Source of the DNA: Algoriphagus zhangzhouensis
GTDB taxonomy: Bacteria > Bacteroidota > Bacteroidia > Cytophagales > Cyclobacteriaceae
Direction of reading: 5' to 3'
Assembly (NCBI RefSeq): GCF_900148515.1
Contig: NZ_FRXN01000001.1
Coordinates: 620,001-684,000, forward strand
DNA: 64,000 nucleotides
Positions 47,178 through 55,737 of the stretch are shown here, piece after piece. A model generated the notes under the pieces. That model had not been told where the DNA came from. It did no database searches and saw nothing but the letters and a program-made list of their open reading frames with translations. The translations under genes were made by a program, and so were the position numbers. Within the stretch, counting starts at the first letter, position 1; every line of letters starts with the position of its first letter.

Positions 47178-47879
47178 ATGAAAATCCCCAATTCTAAAAT
47201 AATCCTTCCGGAGCAATTTGACCAAGTTCTTGAACATGCAAATTCTAATGCTTGGGAGCTTTCATATAGCTCTGAGAAACATCAATTGGTAATTTCAAAT
47301 GAGGAAGAATGGATAGCGAGGATTTTTCTTCCATGGAATATGAATTGGGAAAATGAAAAGCTAATCCCTGTCGATAATTTCCATTGTGTTTTGGTGGCCA
47401 TTAAGGCTGGTCAAGCTGCTGTTGGCTATTTTCACGAGAAAGAATTATTGGATCATAAGGTTTTCAGAGCATATATGGTCCGTCAAAAACAGGGGAAATC
47501 ACAAATCAAGCATTTGAAAACCAAAGGAAAGTCCCGAGCTGGTTCCAGAATTCGATTAGAAGAAACTGAGCGATTTTTTGAGGATATCAGTGAAAGATTG
47601 AATAGATATGAAAATGATTTTCCAATTTCCGTCTGGGGGATTTCTTGTGCAAAAACTCTTTGGCCTTATTTTTTCGGAAGTGAAACTACTCCCCCTTTTG
47701 AATCTGGTTCGGAACTTTTAAGGTCATTGCCATTTCATTTTCATCAAGGTTCTTATGAAGAATTGGAAATGGCAGGAAAGCTGATCAATCAGTTTCATTG
47801 GTTACCAAACTCTGATAAAAATATTGAAATAGTGCTTTCAGGTTCAAAAGAAAGTGAACCTGATGAAGATGATTGGTAA
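47178..47879 (+). CDS. Probable bacterial VLRF1 (Vms1-like release factor) protein
   Basis: 233 residues from the ATG at 47178 (a TTG 45 bases upstream gives an unlikely leader). The middle reads FRAYMVRQKQGKSQIKH, then KGKSRAGSRIRLEETERFFEDISERL. This matches the R-x-KQG-x-SQ loop and the following basic/amphipathic pattern of the Vms1/ANKZF1 VLRF1 domain, which releases peptides from peptidyl-tRNA on stalled 60S subunits; the key Gln of the loop is residue 109. Bacterial VLRF1 proteins are described in Bacteroidota and Actinobacteria. The N-terminal 90 residues and C-terminal tail are unassigned. Confidence 0.68.
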   Translation: MKIPNSKIILPEQFDQVLEHANSNAWELSYSSEKHQLVISNEEEWIARIFLPWNMNWENEKLIPVDNFHCVLVAIKAGQAAVGYFHEKELLDHKVFRAYMVRQKQGKSQIKHLKTKGKSRAGSRIRLEETERFFEDISERLNRYENDFPISVWGISCAKTLWPYFFGSETTPPFESGSELLRSLPFHFHQGSYEELEMAGKLINQFHWLPNSDKNIEIVLSGSKESEPDEDDW

Positions 47880-47886
47880 AAAAATA

Positions 47887-47906
47887 AGCCCCGAAAATTC
47901 GGGGCT
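47887..47906 (-). terminator. Hairpin terminator of the TM2/DUF2752 operon
   Basis: AGCCCCGAA (47887-47895) pairs with TTCGGGGCT (47898-47906). On the minus strand the stem is followed by TTATTTTTTT, a good T-tract; the plus-strand side has none, so it serves the leftward TM2 operon. Confidence 0.85.
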
Positions 47907-47938
47907 CAGGTTGGTGTTAAGTGGTAATCAGGTAATAT

Positions 47939-48322
47939 TTATTCGTTTGATTTATCATCTCCCATTCCAGGCATGGTGTTAGAAAGCATTGCCAAAGTCT
48001 CATGGGCCATTTTCACGTTATATTCATAGGCCAAGCTTTTGTAGTTGACCAAATCCACGATGGTACCGATGAAGCATAGACCTACAGTCAGAATGTAAAG
48101 GATACCTAGTCCGATTTGTCCCAAGATAAATCTGTGAAGACCTGCGAATCCAAAGAATCCAAGCAAAGTCAAAATCAAGATCATTTGAGAGTCCTTTCTG
48201 CGGGCACGATAAACTTGAGCAAATAGAGAAGCTTGATCGTCATCCATGTTTTTCATCAATCCCTGGATGTAGCCCAGTTCCATTCCTTCCAATTCAGGAA
48301 GGTGTCTTAATACATTAGCCAT
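47939..48322 (-). CDS. TM2 domain-containing membrane protein
   Basis: 127 residues. Two membrane helices (about 47-64 and 68-86) with the TM2 signature GFAGLHRFILGQIGLGILYILT and a DLVN-type ending. TM2 proteins are widespread and have no defined function. The start overlaps the end of the DUF2752 gene by eight bases. Confidence 0.9.
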   Translation of the reverse strand: MANVLRHLPELEGMELGYIQGLMKNMDDDQASLFAQVYRARRKDSQMILILTLLGFFGFAGLHRFILGQIGLGILYILTVGLCFIGTIVDLVNYKSLAYEYNVKMAHETLAMLSNTMPGMGDDKSNE

Positions 48323-48620
48323 AATTGTGTGTTGTTTTTAGGTTTTTAATCAAATTCCAAATTCTAGAGAAGATCACCACATAAGCGAGCATCGCTAGAG
48401 GATGCATAGACCAGGAGGCTTGGAACTCCCCTCTTGCGAGTAAGTTCATAGATCTTCCCAATCCACATCCCGGACACCAGTCAAATCCCAAGTTTTCTAA
48501 TGGACAAAGTGTGAAGTGATTTGAAACTGATGGATCAATTGTCAAAATCGCTACAATACTTCCTATCCAAAATATCAACTCCAGTGGAAATTGACTTAGC
48601 CGATCGGTGATTGCTTTCAT
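48315..48620 (-). CDS. DUF2752 membrane protein
   Basis: 101 residues from the ATG at 48620; a TTG further upstream would add 32 basic residues. Two membrane segments flank the conserved CPGCGLGRSM motif (with CPLENLGFDWCP before it), the signature of DUF2752, a small Bacteroidota/Firmicutes family of unknown function; the paired Cys could bind metal. Operon with the TM2 gene downstream. Confidence 0.88.
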   Translation of the reverse strand: MKAITDRLSQFPLELIFWIGSIVAILTIDPSVSNHFTLCPLENLGFDWCPGCGLGRSMNLLARGEFQASWSMHPLAMLAYVVIFSRIWNLIKNLKTTHNYG

Positions 48621-48877
48621 GCTAGCAGAAGTACGAAAAGGATGCCAGTGCTTAAATGTGCCCTCATTTCGATTTTTAAGCACTTTCCATTTTTTGATTG
48701 CATAATATCCGTACAAAAAAGTGTTCGATTATGAACGGTTCAGAACAATATTTTGTGTAAAATAAGAATTGACATGCCTTTTACCTAGGCATTTTTCTGT
48801 TTGAATAATGAATATAAGAAAATGGTTCTTTCTTCCTTTGATTTTGTAATTTGGTCGGCTCAGAATGAAATCGAAAC

Positions 48878-49777
48878 ATGAATAATAAAATTCTTGCTTG
48901 TACCCTATCTCTCTTTTTGGGAGCTTTTGTGGCCCAGGCTCAAACTTCTACCGATCTCTGGGAAATCAAGACCAAAGGAAAAGGTAAAAGCCTACAATTG
49001 GTTTCCGGGTCGGAAAAAGCCATCACTGATCGAGTCGAATATGATAATCAACCCTCTTTTATCAACGAATACCAAATGGTTTTTTCGGCAGCAGATGATA
49101 AAGGAAACCATGATATCATCGTCTATAATTTTGAAAGTGGGAAATTTACCAACCTAACAAAGACAGCTGATAGAAGTGAATATTCTCCAAGAATCACAGA
49201 ATGCGGTCAATATATAGCGGCAGTGGTGATGGAGCCAGATCAAAAACAAAGACTGTGGCTCTACCCTACCAATTTTGGAGAACCGGAACTGCTTTATGAT
49301 GACATCGAGCCGGTTGGATATTATGATTGGTATGATAACAAAGCCGCCATGTTTGTCTTGGGAGAGCCACATGAATTGATCTACGCAAGAGGTCGAAATG
49401 ATTTGGTGGAAATGGATGAAGCAATAGGAAGATCTATAGTAAGGAGACCCAAAACCAATCAGATAACATATTTGTCAACAGAGAATTCTGCCGAATTACC
49501 TGATGGAAAAGCCTTTGAAATGTATGCCTATGATTTAGAGACCATGGTCAAAGCTGATTTAGGTTTAAGTTTGGCTGGTTCTCAGGATTTTATTTGGCTT
49601 GACAAAAACACTCTTTTGATGGGAAGAGGAAATTCCCTTTATATTCGGAAATGGAATGAGAAAAACTGGGAGCTCTTAGGCACCCTTGAATCAGATACAC
49701 ATCATGGAATCACCCGCCTGGCCTACAGTCTTGATTTGGATGTAATCGTAGTCGCTATGGAAAGAAATCAACAATAA
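48878..49777 (+). CDS. Exported PD40/TolB-like beta-propeller protein
   Basis: 299 residues with a signal peptide (cleavage near AQAQ, residue 22). Repeats such as NEYQMVFSAADDKGNHDI and FTNLTKTADRSEYSPRIT are typical of WD40-like PD40 blades of TolB-like propellers. Too short for a full TolB, no catalytic residues seen. Four bases upstream of the SMP-30 gene, hence one operon. Confidence 0.75.
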   Translation: MNNKILACTLSLFLGAFVAQAQTSTDLWEIKTKGKGKSLQLVSGSEKAITDRVEYDNQPSFINEYQMVFSAADDKGNHDIIVYNFESGKFTNLTKTADRSEYSPRITECGQYIAAVVMEPDQKQRLWLYPTNFGEPELLYDDIEPVGYYDWYDNKAAMFVLGEPHELIYARGRNDLVEMDEAIGRSIVRRPKTNQITYLSTENSAELPDGKAFEMYAYDLETMVKADLGLSLAGSQDFIWLDKNTLLMGRGNSLYIRKWNEKNWELLGTLESDTHHGITRLAYSLDLDVIVVAMERNQQ

Positions 49778-49781
49778 ACCA

Positions 49782-50696
49782 ATGAGAAAAAAATTAGGAA
49801 CACTTGGATTGGCGATCCTATTAGCCACCTCGGCACTTTATGCCCAAATTGAAGATAAAAAAGGACTGGTAGCCAAAGATGCTGAATTGGTCAAAGTTCA
49901 GGATGGATTTTCCTTCACAGAAGGTCCAGCTGTTAATAGATTTGGTGATGTCTTTTTTACAGATCAGCCAAATAATAAAATTTATAAATGGAAAGCGAAT
50001 ACCAATGAAGTATCTCTTTTCAAAGATAATGCGGGACGATCCAATGGAATGTATTTCATGCTGGATGGGACTTTACTGACCTGTGCTGATGAAAATAATG
50101 AGCTTTGGTCCATGGATACAGATGGAAATGAAAAAGTTTTGATATCAGGTTTCCGTGGAAAAAAACTAAATGGCCCAAATGACCTTTGGGTTCGTCCGAA
50201 AGGTGGATTGTATTTCACAGACCCTCTCTATCCTAGACCATATTGGGATGGGATCAGAAGCGAAGAAATGGAACAAGATGGTCAACATGTTTACTTCCTT
50301 TCTGATGATAGGTCTGAGTTATTCCGAGTAGCTGACGATTTGGTGAAACCAAATGGAATCGTAGGTACTCCAGATGGTAAGTATCTATATATTGCTGATA
50401 TCGGAGCCAAAAAAACCTATCGCTATGATATCCGAGAAGATGGTTATTTGACCAATAAAACCTTGTTTGTAGAAATGGGCTCAGATGGTATGACTATCGA
50501 TGCGAGAGGAAATGTGTATTTGACTGGTGATGGTGTTACGGTTTTTGATAAAAAAGGAAATCAAATAGCACATATTCCTGTTCCAGGAAATTGGACAGCC
50601 AATGTTGTTTTTGGTTCTTTAACTCGAAAAAAACTATTCATCACGGCTATGGATGCTGTTTATACCTTGGATATGAAAGCGCAAGGCGTTTGGTAA
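49782..50696 (+). CDS. Exported SMP-30/gluconolactonase-like protein
   Basis: 304 residues with a signal peptide (cleavage near YAQ). The SMP-30/LRE fold (PF08450) is shown by FTEGPAVNRFGDVFFTDQ, with the metal-binding Glu, NGPNDLWVRPKGGLYFTDP with the Asn, and GSDGMTIDARGNVYLTGDG with the Asp. These proteins hydrolyse sugar lactones in a Ca/Zn-dependent way; the exported form suggests periplasmic lactone turnover. Last gene of its operon, ended by a strong terminator. Confidence 0.9.
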   Translation: MRKKLGTLGLAILLATSALYAQIEDKKGLVAKDAELVKVQDGFSFTEGPAVNRFGDVFFTDQPNNKIYKWKANTNEVSLFKDNAGRSNGMYFMLDGTLLTCADENNELWSMDTDGNEKVLISGFRGKKLNGPNDLWVRPKGGLYFTDPLYPRPYWDGIRSEEMEQDGQHVYFLSDDRSELFRVADDLVKPNGIVGTPDGKYLYIADIGAKKTYRYDIREDGYLTNKTLFVEMGSDGMTIDARGNVYLTGDGVTVFDKKGNQIAHIPVPGNWTANVVFGSLTRKKLFITAMDAVYTLDMKAQGVW

Positions 50697-50716
50697 ATTG
50701 AAAATCTAAAAACAAA

Positions 50717-50760
50717 AAAATCCCGGAAATAAAGCTGAAAAGCTCATTTCCGGGATTTTT
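50717..50760. terminator. Bidirectional terminator between SMP-30 and DUF4374 genes
   Basis: A 14-bp stem (AAAATCCCGGAAAT at 50717-50730 with ATTTCCGGGATTTT at 50746-50759) contains an inner AGCT-GAAA-AGCT hairpin and has T-tracts for both strands, fitting the convergent gene ends. Confidence 0.92.
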
Positions 50761-50779
50761 ATTTAATAGATATTTCTAA

Positions 50780-52144
50780 TTAGAATACTCCGATAAAGTG
50801 ACTTCCAGCCACATTAACTAATTCTGCACCCTTTGTTACATCACCAGTTTCAGTATCTACGACGTAAATGTTTCCATTTTTACCTACAGGAGCTTCAGTT
50901 AGGAAAATTTCTGTTCCATGAACTACAAAGCCTTGGTACTGGAATAAGTAAAAATCTGCTTCATATGGAATGCCTTCAATTTTTTGAGCAGTTCTTGTTT
51001 CCAGATCTACCAAAGCAAAGAAACCTTGAGCTCCTGCAGCACCTGTTTCGGAAGTAGCATCTCTGTAGGCTACCACTGCTTTTCCATTTGATGCTGGTCT
51101 CCAAGCCAAGATGTATGCCTCATCAGTTCCTAATGCATTGTCTAGGCTAAATACATACGAATCATCATATTGGTTATCAGCCCCAATTTTTAATATATGA
51201 GAGCCATTAGGGTCTCCTTGGTTTGCTTGATATACACTTCCATTGTATTCAAAAGAATTAATGCTACGATACCCATTTGTATTCCCGTGACCTACTGTAG
51301 ATGTGATTACAGTTGGATTTAATAATGAAGGATAATCTAATACAATGGTTTTGGAGCCTAAAATTTCTCCCTCTCTGTCAGTTTCTGCAGTGGCTGGATC
51401 AACTTTGCTTACACGTGCGCCAATGTATAGTTTATCACCGGCAGCATTCAATGTTGGCATATCAATTCTAGAAATATAATAGCCATTTGCTTCCTCCTCT
51501 TCACTCAATGGAACAACACTTTCCTGAAAATCTACGATTACAGAATTTACTAAATCAAGAGTTACTATACCCATAGTAGCCTCTGTGCGAAGGTAAGTGT
51601 CATCAGTAGCATCTTCTGGTGTACCATTGTCATCAAATTGATGTTCAGTGGAAACATATACAGCAGCTCCAGTATTGTCCCCATCAAATAATTTTATCCA
51701 TCTTGGAGCAGAACCGACATATGGTGCAATACTTACTGAAGTACCTGTCTGAGAAAAACTTTGTCCACCACCAACAGTGTATTTCGTGTAATTTCCACCT
51801 GTATCTCCTGCGTAGCTAATGTTAAATATTGTAGTACCGTCTTCGGAGGATTGCAATCTCGCTGTTCTGTTAGATGGAACAATAAATCCATTATCGAAAG
51901 GTGCGATAGAAACTGTAGGGTCTTTAGCTTCATCACTAGTAAGAGAATAAATTAATGTTCCTCCATTTCCATCACCTGGATTATCACCCATTTTTGCGGC
52001 TGCCACTGTAATCCATCTAGATTCAACCACTGGATCTGGATCTGGCGTTGGGTTCGGTGTAATATCTTCAGTACATGCAGATACTAAACCACCAGCCAAA
52101 ATAATGGCAGTTAATTTTTTAAAATCTATAAAGTTTCCTTTCAT
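50780..52144 (-). CDS. DUF4374 lipoprotein, partner of TonB receptor
   Basis: 454 residues with a lipoprotein signal (AGGLVSAC, Cys24) and a Pro/Asp linker (PNPTPDPDP). Beta-rich repeats (WITVAAAKMGD, PRWIKLFDGDN, SRIDMPTLNAAGDKLYIGARVS) fit DUF4374, a Bacteroidota family commonly next to TonB receptors for siderophores or other metal chelates. It lies 20 bases after the TonB receptor gene in the same operon. Surface or periplasmic substrate binding is the expected job. Confidence 0.88.
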   Translation of the reverse strand: MKGNFIDFKKLTAIILAGGLVSACTEDITPNPTPDPDPVVESRWITVAAAKMGDNPGDGNGGTLIYSLTSDEAKDPTVSIAPFDNGFIVPSNRTARLQSSEDGTTIFNISYAGDTGGNYTKYTVGGGQSFSQTGTSVSIAPYVGSAPRWIKLFDGDNTGAAVYVSTEHQFDDNGTPEDATDDTYLRTEATMGIVTLDLVNSVIVDFQESVVPLSEEEEANGYYISRIDMPTLNAAGDKLYIGARVSKVDPATAETDREGEILGSKTIVLDYPSLLNPTVITSTVGHGNTNGYRSINSFEYNGSVYQANQGDPNGSHILKIGADNQYDDSYVFSLDNALGTDEAYILAWRPASNGKAVVAYRDATSETGAAGAQGFFALVDLETRTAQKIEGIPYEADFYLFQYQGFVVHGTEIFLTEAPVGKNGNIYVVDTETGDVTKGAELVNVAGSHFIGVF

Positions 52145-52163
52145 GATATTTGTTTGTGAACAG

Positions 52164-54575
52164 TTAAAATTTGTTGATTCTATAGTTTAATTTGAGGTAA
52201 AATGCACGTCCCGGTTTTTGGACTGATAGGTTATCATAAACCGGTTTGTCAAATATGTTTTTGATGTCAAAGCTTGCCACCAACTTGTTACTAGGAAAGA
52301 CATAGCTGAATCCTAAATCCTGTGCTATTTGTTGGGGAACTTTGAAGAATTCATCTCCTACAGTATTGGATCCCTGAGGGACCAGATAGGAAAATTCATC
52401 AGTAAAGTACATGGTGTAAAAAAGATTTAATCGAGATTCTTTTTGGATTAAATCTTTGAATGAATAGCGGATATTGCCATTCATAGTAAAAAATGGAGTA
52501 TTAGGGACGTCTATTTCTACACCCCTGTTTACAATTTTCAAATCAAAACGTGAAACATTGAAATTGATCCCAAAATTGTTGTTGTAGGTATAATCCAATT
52601 GTGCATCAAAGCCTTTGGAGGTCCCATTCCCTTGGTTTTCATAAAGAATGGTTTCATCGTTGACGTTTAAAGATGTTTCAATGGGTAGACCTATTCTATC
52701 TTTGATATTTCTAGTGAAAAGATTACTAGAAACTGTAAAATCATGCCCAGATAGGCTGAATTTTCCGAGTCGAAATCCTAGATTAAAATTGTTGCTAAGT
52801 TCAGGCCTGATACTTGGGTTGGCGACTACATTATCTCCGTCGTTTCCAAATACTTCACTTTCATTTGGCAATCTGATGGCTTTTTCGGCTGATGTAAGCA
52901 GCGTTACGTTAGGAATTAGAGCGTATGAAACTGTAAAACCATAGCCTTCATCTTTGGTATTGGAACTGGTGATATCATCAACAATTTTATTGGTTTCATC
53001 ATTTATTTCAGGGTCAATATTTACAGTCCTTTGTTGGTAATATTTTCCAAATAAATTGGCCTTCAGCTTATTTTCTAATGCATTTACCTCGTAGGTGAGG
53101 GAAGTGATGTTCTTTTGTAAATCCCTAGTTCCCCGGAATGTGTTTTCCAAGACAGATCTTAGTTCATCACTATCTACCCTGTCTATACCACTATACACAT
53201 GATTTATTAATACTTTGTGATGATCGTTTATCGAATAGGATACCCCGGTTCTTATAGAAGCAACATCTCGATTTATTCTAGCCAAAGTTGGGCCTCCCTC
53301 TTGTTGGGATCTCCATGAATACTGATATTCATTTCCTCTAAAATCAATGGCCTTTTCTCCACTCCAGCTGTAGGCCCAAGCTACTGTATCACTCACAAAC
53401 CGGTTTCTATTTCCATATAGCCCATTTACAGTTAAATCAAGTCCTTTGGTAAATAGATTTTTCTTTTGGTATGTAAGATTTCCTAGAAAGGCATCTGATT
53501 CCATAAACCTATCCTTATAAGGCATAATGGTCATAAAAGCCCCATGTTGAATCTCTTTAAAGTCACTCGAACTTGTAAAACCTATTAAGAATTGATCTGC
53601 CCATTTAACATCTGTATATCCTATTTGAAGCATTCCCCCTGAGGATCTATAGGCATCATTAAATCGTCTAGCAGTAACAGGGGTTTGTACCCCTCCTAAT
53701 CCGGTTACGATCACACTTCTTCCAGAAACTTTATAATCGTTGTCAGAATAATTATGAAAAAGTGAGCCTTTGACGGTAAAACCAGAATCTTTAAACCTGT
53801 ACTGGCCATTTACACTAGCTTGTAATGTGTTAAATGAACCATAAGAAACTGAGGCATTGAAATTTGATTGGATGGAATTTTGGAGTACAATGTTTATTGC
53901 TCCTCCCAATGCATCATCTGCCAAATGACCCGGAACGACTCCTTTATAGACTTCAATTTCCTTAATCATTGAAGGTGGAATACTATTCAGGTTAAATGAA
54001 TTACCATATGATGAAATGGGAATACCATCTATAAAAATCCGAACGGCACTTCCAGACAATCCATTTAAACTATAATTAACCTCTGACCCTAATCCTCCGT
54101 TTTGTCGGATTTTAACGCCTACTGTTGTATTCAGTAATTCATTTGTTTGAATGTTTCGAAGACTTGCCTCTTTTGTGTCGACAATATTTACTGCAAATCC
54201 AGACTTTTCAACTTGTGTTTTATAAGATTCACCAATGACCTGAACTTCGTCTAATTGGGTTTCTCCAACTCTTTTTAAAGTTTGGGTATGCCTGTACTTG
54301 TCAGAAGAAAGTGTGAATTCAAATGAAGTTCTTTCTATTTCAATGCTCGAAATTTCTGCTTGGTGGGTTCCATGAGGAATATCCGAGATAGTGAAATTTC
54401 CCTGCTCATCTGTTAATCCATATTTTTTAAGGGATACAATATGAACTGTTGCAAATGCAACCGGCTTTTTATCCTCAAATTTTAGGGTTCCTGTCAGAAC
54501 TCCAGTTTGAGAATAAGCCTGTAAGCTCCCTAAGAAACAAAGGCTAAAAAAGATGTGAAGGATCCCCCTTTTCAT
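52164..54575 (-). CDS. TonB-dependent outer membrane receptor
   Basis: 803 residues: signal peptide (1-23), an N-terminal CarboxypepD_reg-like domain (about 25-105, GVLTGTLKFEDKKPVAFATVHIV), the plug (about 115-235, with VEKSGFAVNIVDTKEA and NGLSGSAVRIFIDGIPI) and a long barrel ending in aromatic/Tyr strands (AFYLKLNYRINKF). With the DUF4374 lipoprotein it probably takes up a metal chelate, such as a siderophore; not proven. A perfect dyad and repeated GTAATTAG copies lie upstream. Confidence 0.93.
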   Translation of the reverse strand: MKRGILHIFFSLCFLGSLQAYSQTGVLTGTLKFEDKKPVAFATVHIVSLKKYGLTDEQGNFTISDIPHGTHQAEISSIEIERTSFEFTLSSDKYRHTQTLKRVGETQLDEVQVIGESYKTQVEKSGFAVNIVDTKEASLRNIQTNELLNTTVGVKIRQNGGLGSEVNYSLNGLSGSAVRIFIDGIPISSYGNSFNLNSIPPSMIKEIEVYKGVVPGHLADDALGGAINIVLQNSIQSNFNASVSYGSFNTLQASVNGQYRFKDSGFTVKGSLFHNYSDNDYKVSGRSVIVTGLGGVQTPVTARRFNDAYRSSGGMLQIGYTDVKWADQFLIGFTSSSDFKEIQHGAFMTIMPYKDRFMESDAFLGNLTYQKKNLFTKGLDLTVNGLYGNRNRFVSDTVAWAYSWSGEKAIDFRGNEYQYSWRSQQEGGPTLARINRDVASIRTGVSYSINDHHKVLINHVYSGIDRVDSDELRSVLENTFRGTRDLQKNITSLTYEVNALENKLKANLFGKYYQQRTVNIDPEINDETNKIVDDITSSNTKDEGYGFTVSYALIPNVTLLTSAEKAIRLPNESEVFGNDGDNVVANPSIRPELSNNFNLGFRLGKFSLSGHDFTVSSNLFTRNIKDRIGLPIETSLNVNDETILYENQGNGTSKGFDAQLDYTYNNNFGINFNVSRFDLKIVNRGVEIDVPNTPFFTMNGNIRYSFKDLIQKESRLNLFYTMYFTDEFSYLVPQGSNTVGDEFFKVPQQIAQDLGFSYVFPSNKLVASFDIKNIFDKPVYDNLSVQKPGRAFYLKLNYRINKF

Positions 54576-54602
54576 AGATGATTGACTCTAATTCGGGGGT
54601 AA

Positions 54603-54623
54603 AATTACAATCTATTTGTAATT
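54603..54623. promoter_or_regulatory. Perfect 8-5-8 dyad upstream of the TonB receptor operon
   Basis: AATTACAA-TCTAT-TTGTAATT, 28 bases upstream of the ATG at 54575 on the receptor's side; GTAATTAG occurs twice (54618-54625 and 54634-54641) 16 bases apart just outside it. The place and symmetry suit a dimeric repressor. It does not match the E. coli Fur box. Confidence 0.55.
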
Positions 54624-54727
54624 AGTCTAAATAGTAATTAGAATTTATTTAAATAAGGGCTTAAATCCTAGAAAAACTTAAGCTTATTTAGATTGATTAA
54701 AAAGTTGATTTATAAAGACTTGATAGA

Positions 54728-54767
54728 CAAAAAATGAGGGAGAAAAAATTTTATCTTTTTCCTCCCT
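54728..54767 (-). terminator. Terminator-like hairpin after the DsbA-family gene
   Basis: AGGGAG (54737-54742) plus a run of A pairs with a run of T plus CTCCCT (54762-54767), one base bulged. Read on the minus strand it is followed by CATTTTTTG, as expected for the end of the leftward DsbA-like gene (stop at 54803). Confidence 0.55.
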
Positions 54768-54802
54768 TTAATTCTGATAAAAATAGTTTTAACTGGCTTT
54801 TT

Positions 54803-55507
54803 TTAACAGTTTCCGTCTATATCACATGCTTCACCATCTGATCCTTGAAGCAAAATTTCAGTATTGTTTTTAGAAAATTCTGTCCAAGCTTTATTCAGAG
54901 TATCATCGAATACTTCATCTGGTTGAGCACCTGAGATTCCATATTTTCTATCCAACACAAAGAATGGTACACCTCTCACTCCTACCAGTCTTGATTCATA
55001 GATATCCTGATTTACTTCATCCAGATATTTATCTGAATCCAAAACAGCCTGCGCTTCTTCAGGATTCAATCCCAAGTCAACTGCAATCCCTTTCAAAGTT
55101 GCCGCATCATCGACATTTAATCCATCTGTAAAGTAAGCTTTCAACAGCCTTTCTTTCATTTCAGATCCTTTTCCATTTGCCTGGGCAAAGTGGATCATTC
55201 GATGTCCATTTAGGGTGTTTGCAACCACCGCTTTATCAAAGTCGAAAGTCAAGCCTTCTTTGGAAGCAGCTTCAATCACATAATTGCTGGCATCTTTTGC
55301 CTGCTCTAAAGACCAACCTTTTCCTTTTGCAAGGTTTTCGATTGTTGAAATGGATGGATTGGTTTTTTCTTCAGGATTCAGCTGAAAACTTTTCCATTCG
55401 ATTTCTATCTCTTCTTTATTCGGGAATTTGGCTAATGCCTTTTCCAATTTTCTCTTTCCTATATAACAAAATGGACAAACGATGTCCGACCAAATTTCGA
55501 TTTTCAT
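54803..55507 (-). CDS. DsbA-family thiol oxidoreductase, FrnE-like
   Basis: 234 residues from the ATG at 55507; a longer frame reaches 55660, but its 51 extra residues lack family features. The thioredoxin-fold start KIEIWSDIVCPFCYIGKRKLE has the CPFC active site, and GVRGVPFFVLDRKYGISGAQP contains the cis-Pro loop and ends typical of FrnE-like proteins (2-hydroxychromene isomerase/DsbA fold). It is cytoplasmic. Probably acts in thiol-disulfide or polyketide-like chemistry; exact role unknown. Confidence 0.92.
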   Translation of the reverse strand: MKIEIWSDIVCPFCYIGKRKLEKALAKFPNKEEIEIEWKSFQLNPEEKTNPSISTIENLAKGKGWSLEQAKDASNYVIEAASKEGLTFDFDKAVVANTLNGHRMIHFAQANGKGSEMKERLLKAYFTDGLNVDDAATLKGIAVDLGLNPEEAQAVLDSDKYLDEVNQDIYESRLVGVRGVPFFVLDRKYGISGAQPDEVFDDTLNKAWTEFSKNNTEILLQGSDGEACDIDGNC

Positions 55508-55566
55508 AGATTTTGATTTATTTACAGGTAAATCAAAAAGCCTCGAAAAGAGTTCAGTAAAGTATC

Positions 55567-55722
55567 GTGAAAACCAAAGAATGCCCTTCTTGTGCGATGG
55601 AGATTGATTCCAAAGCAGAAATTTGCCCAATTTGTAAATTTGAATTTCCAAAAAGAGCACCTTGGATTACTTGGTTAGCGATTTTCTTATTGATAGTTTG
55701 GCTTTTGACTTACATTCTCTAA
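55567..55722 (+). CDS. 51-residue zinc-ribbon and membrane-helix microprotein
   Basis: A short frame from GTG at 55567 to TAA at 55720-55722. The product has two CxxC knuckles, CPSC (residues 6-9) and CPIC (20-23), spaced as in a zinc ribbon, then APWITWLAIFLLIVWLLTYI as one membrane helix at the C-terminus. The in-frame TAA at 55558 limits the start, so GTG is the first usable codon. It is divergent from the DsbA-like gene and 15 bases upstream of the aminotransferase-fold gene. The ordered pattern argues for a real gene; function unknown. Confidence 0.7.
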   Translation: MKTKECPSCAMEIDSKAEICPICKFEFPKRAPWITWLAIFLLIVWLLTYIL

Positions 55723-55737
55723 CCACCAACCCCCATC

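Noticed and set aside
48774-48796. ATGCCT/AGGCAT hairpin followed by T's
   Set aside because: Looks like a terminator, but no plus-strand gene ends before it; could be part of a promoter region.
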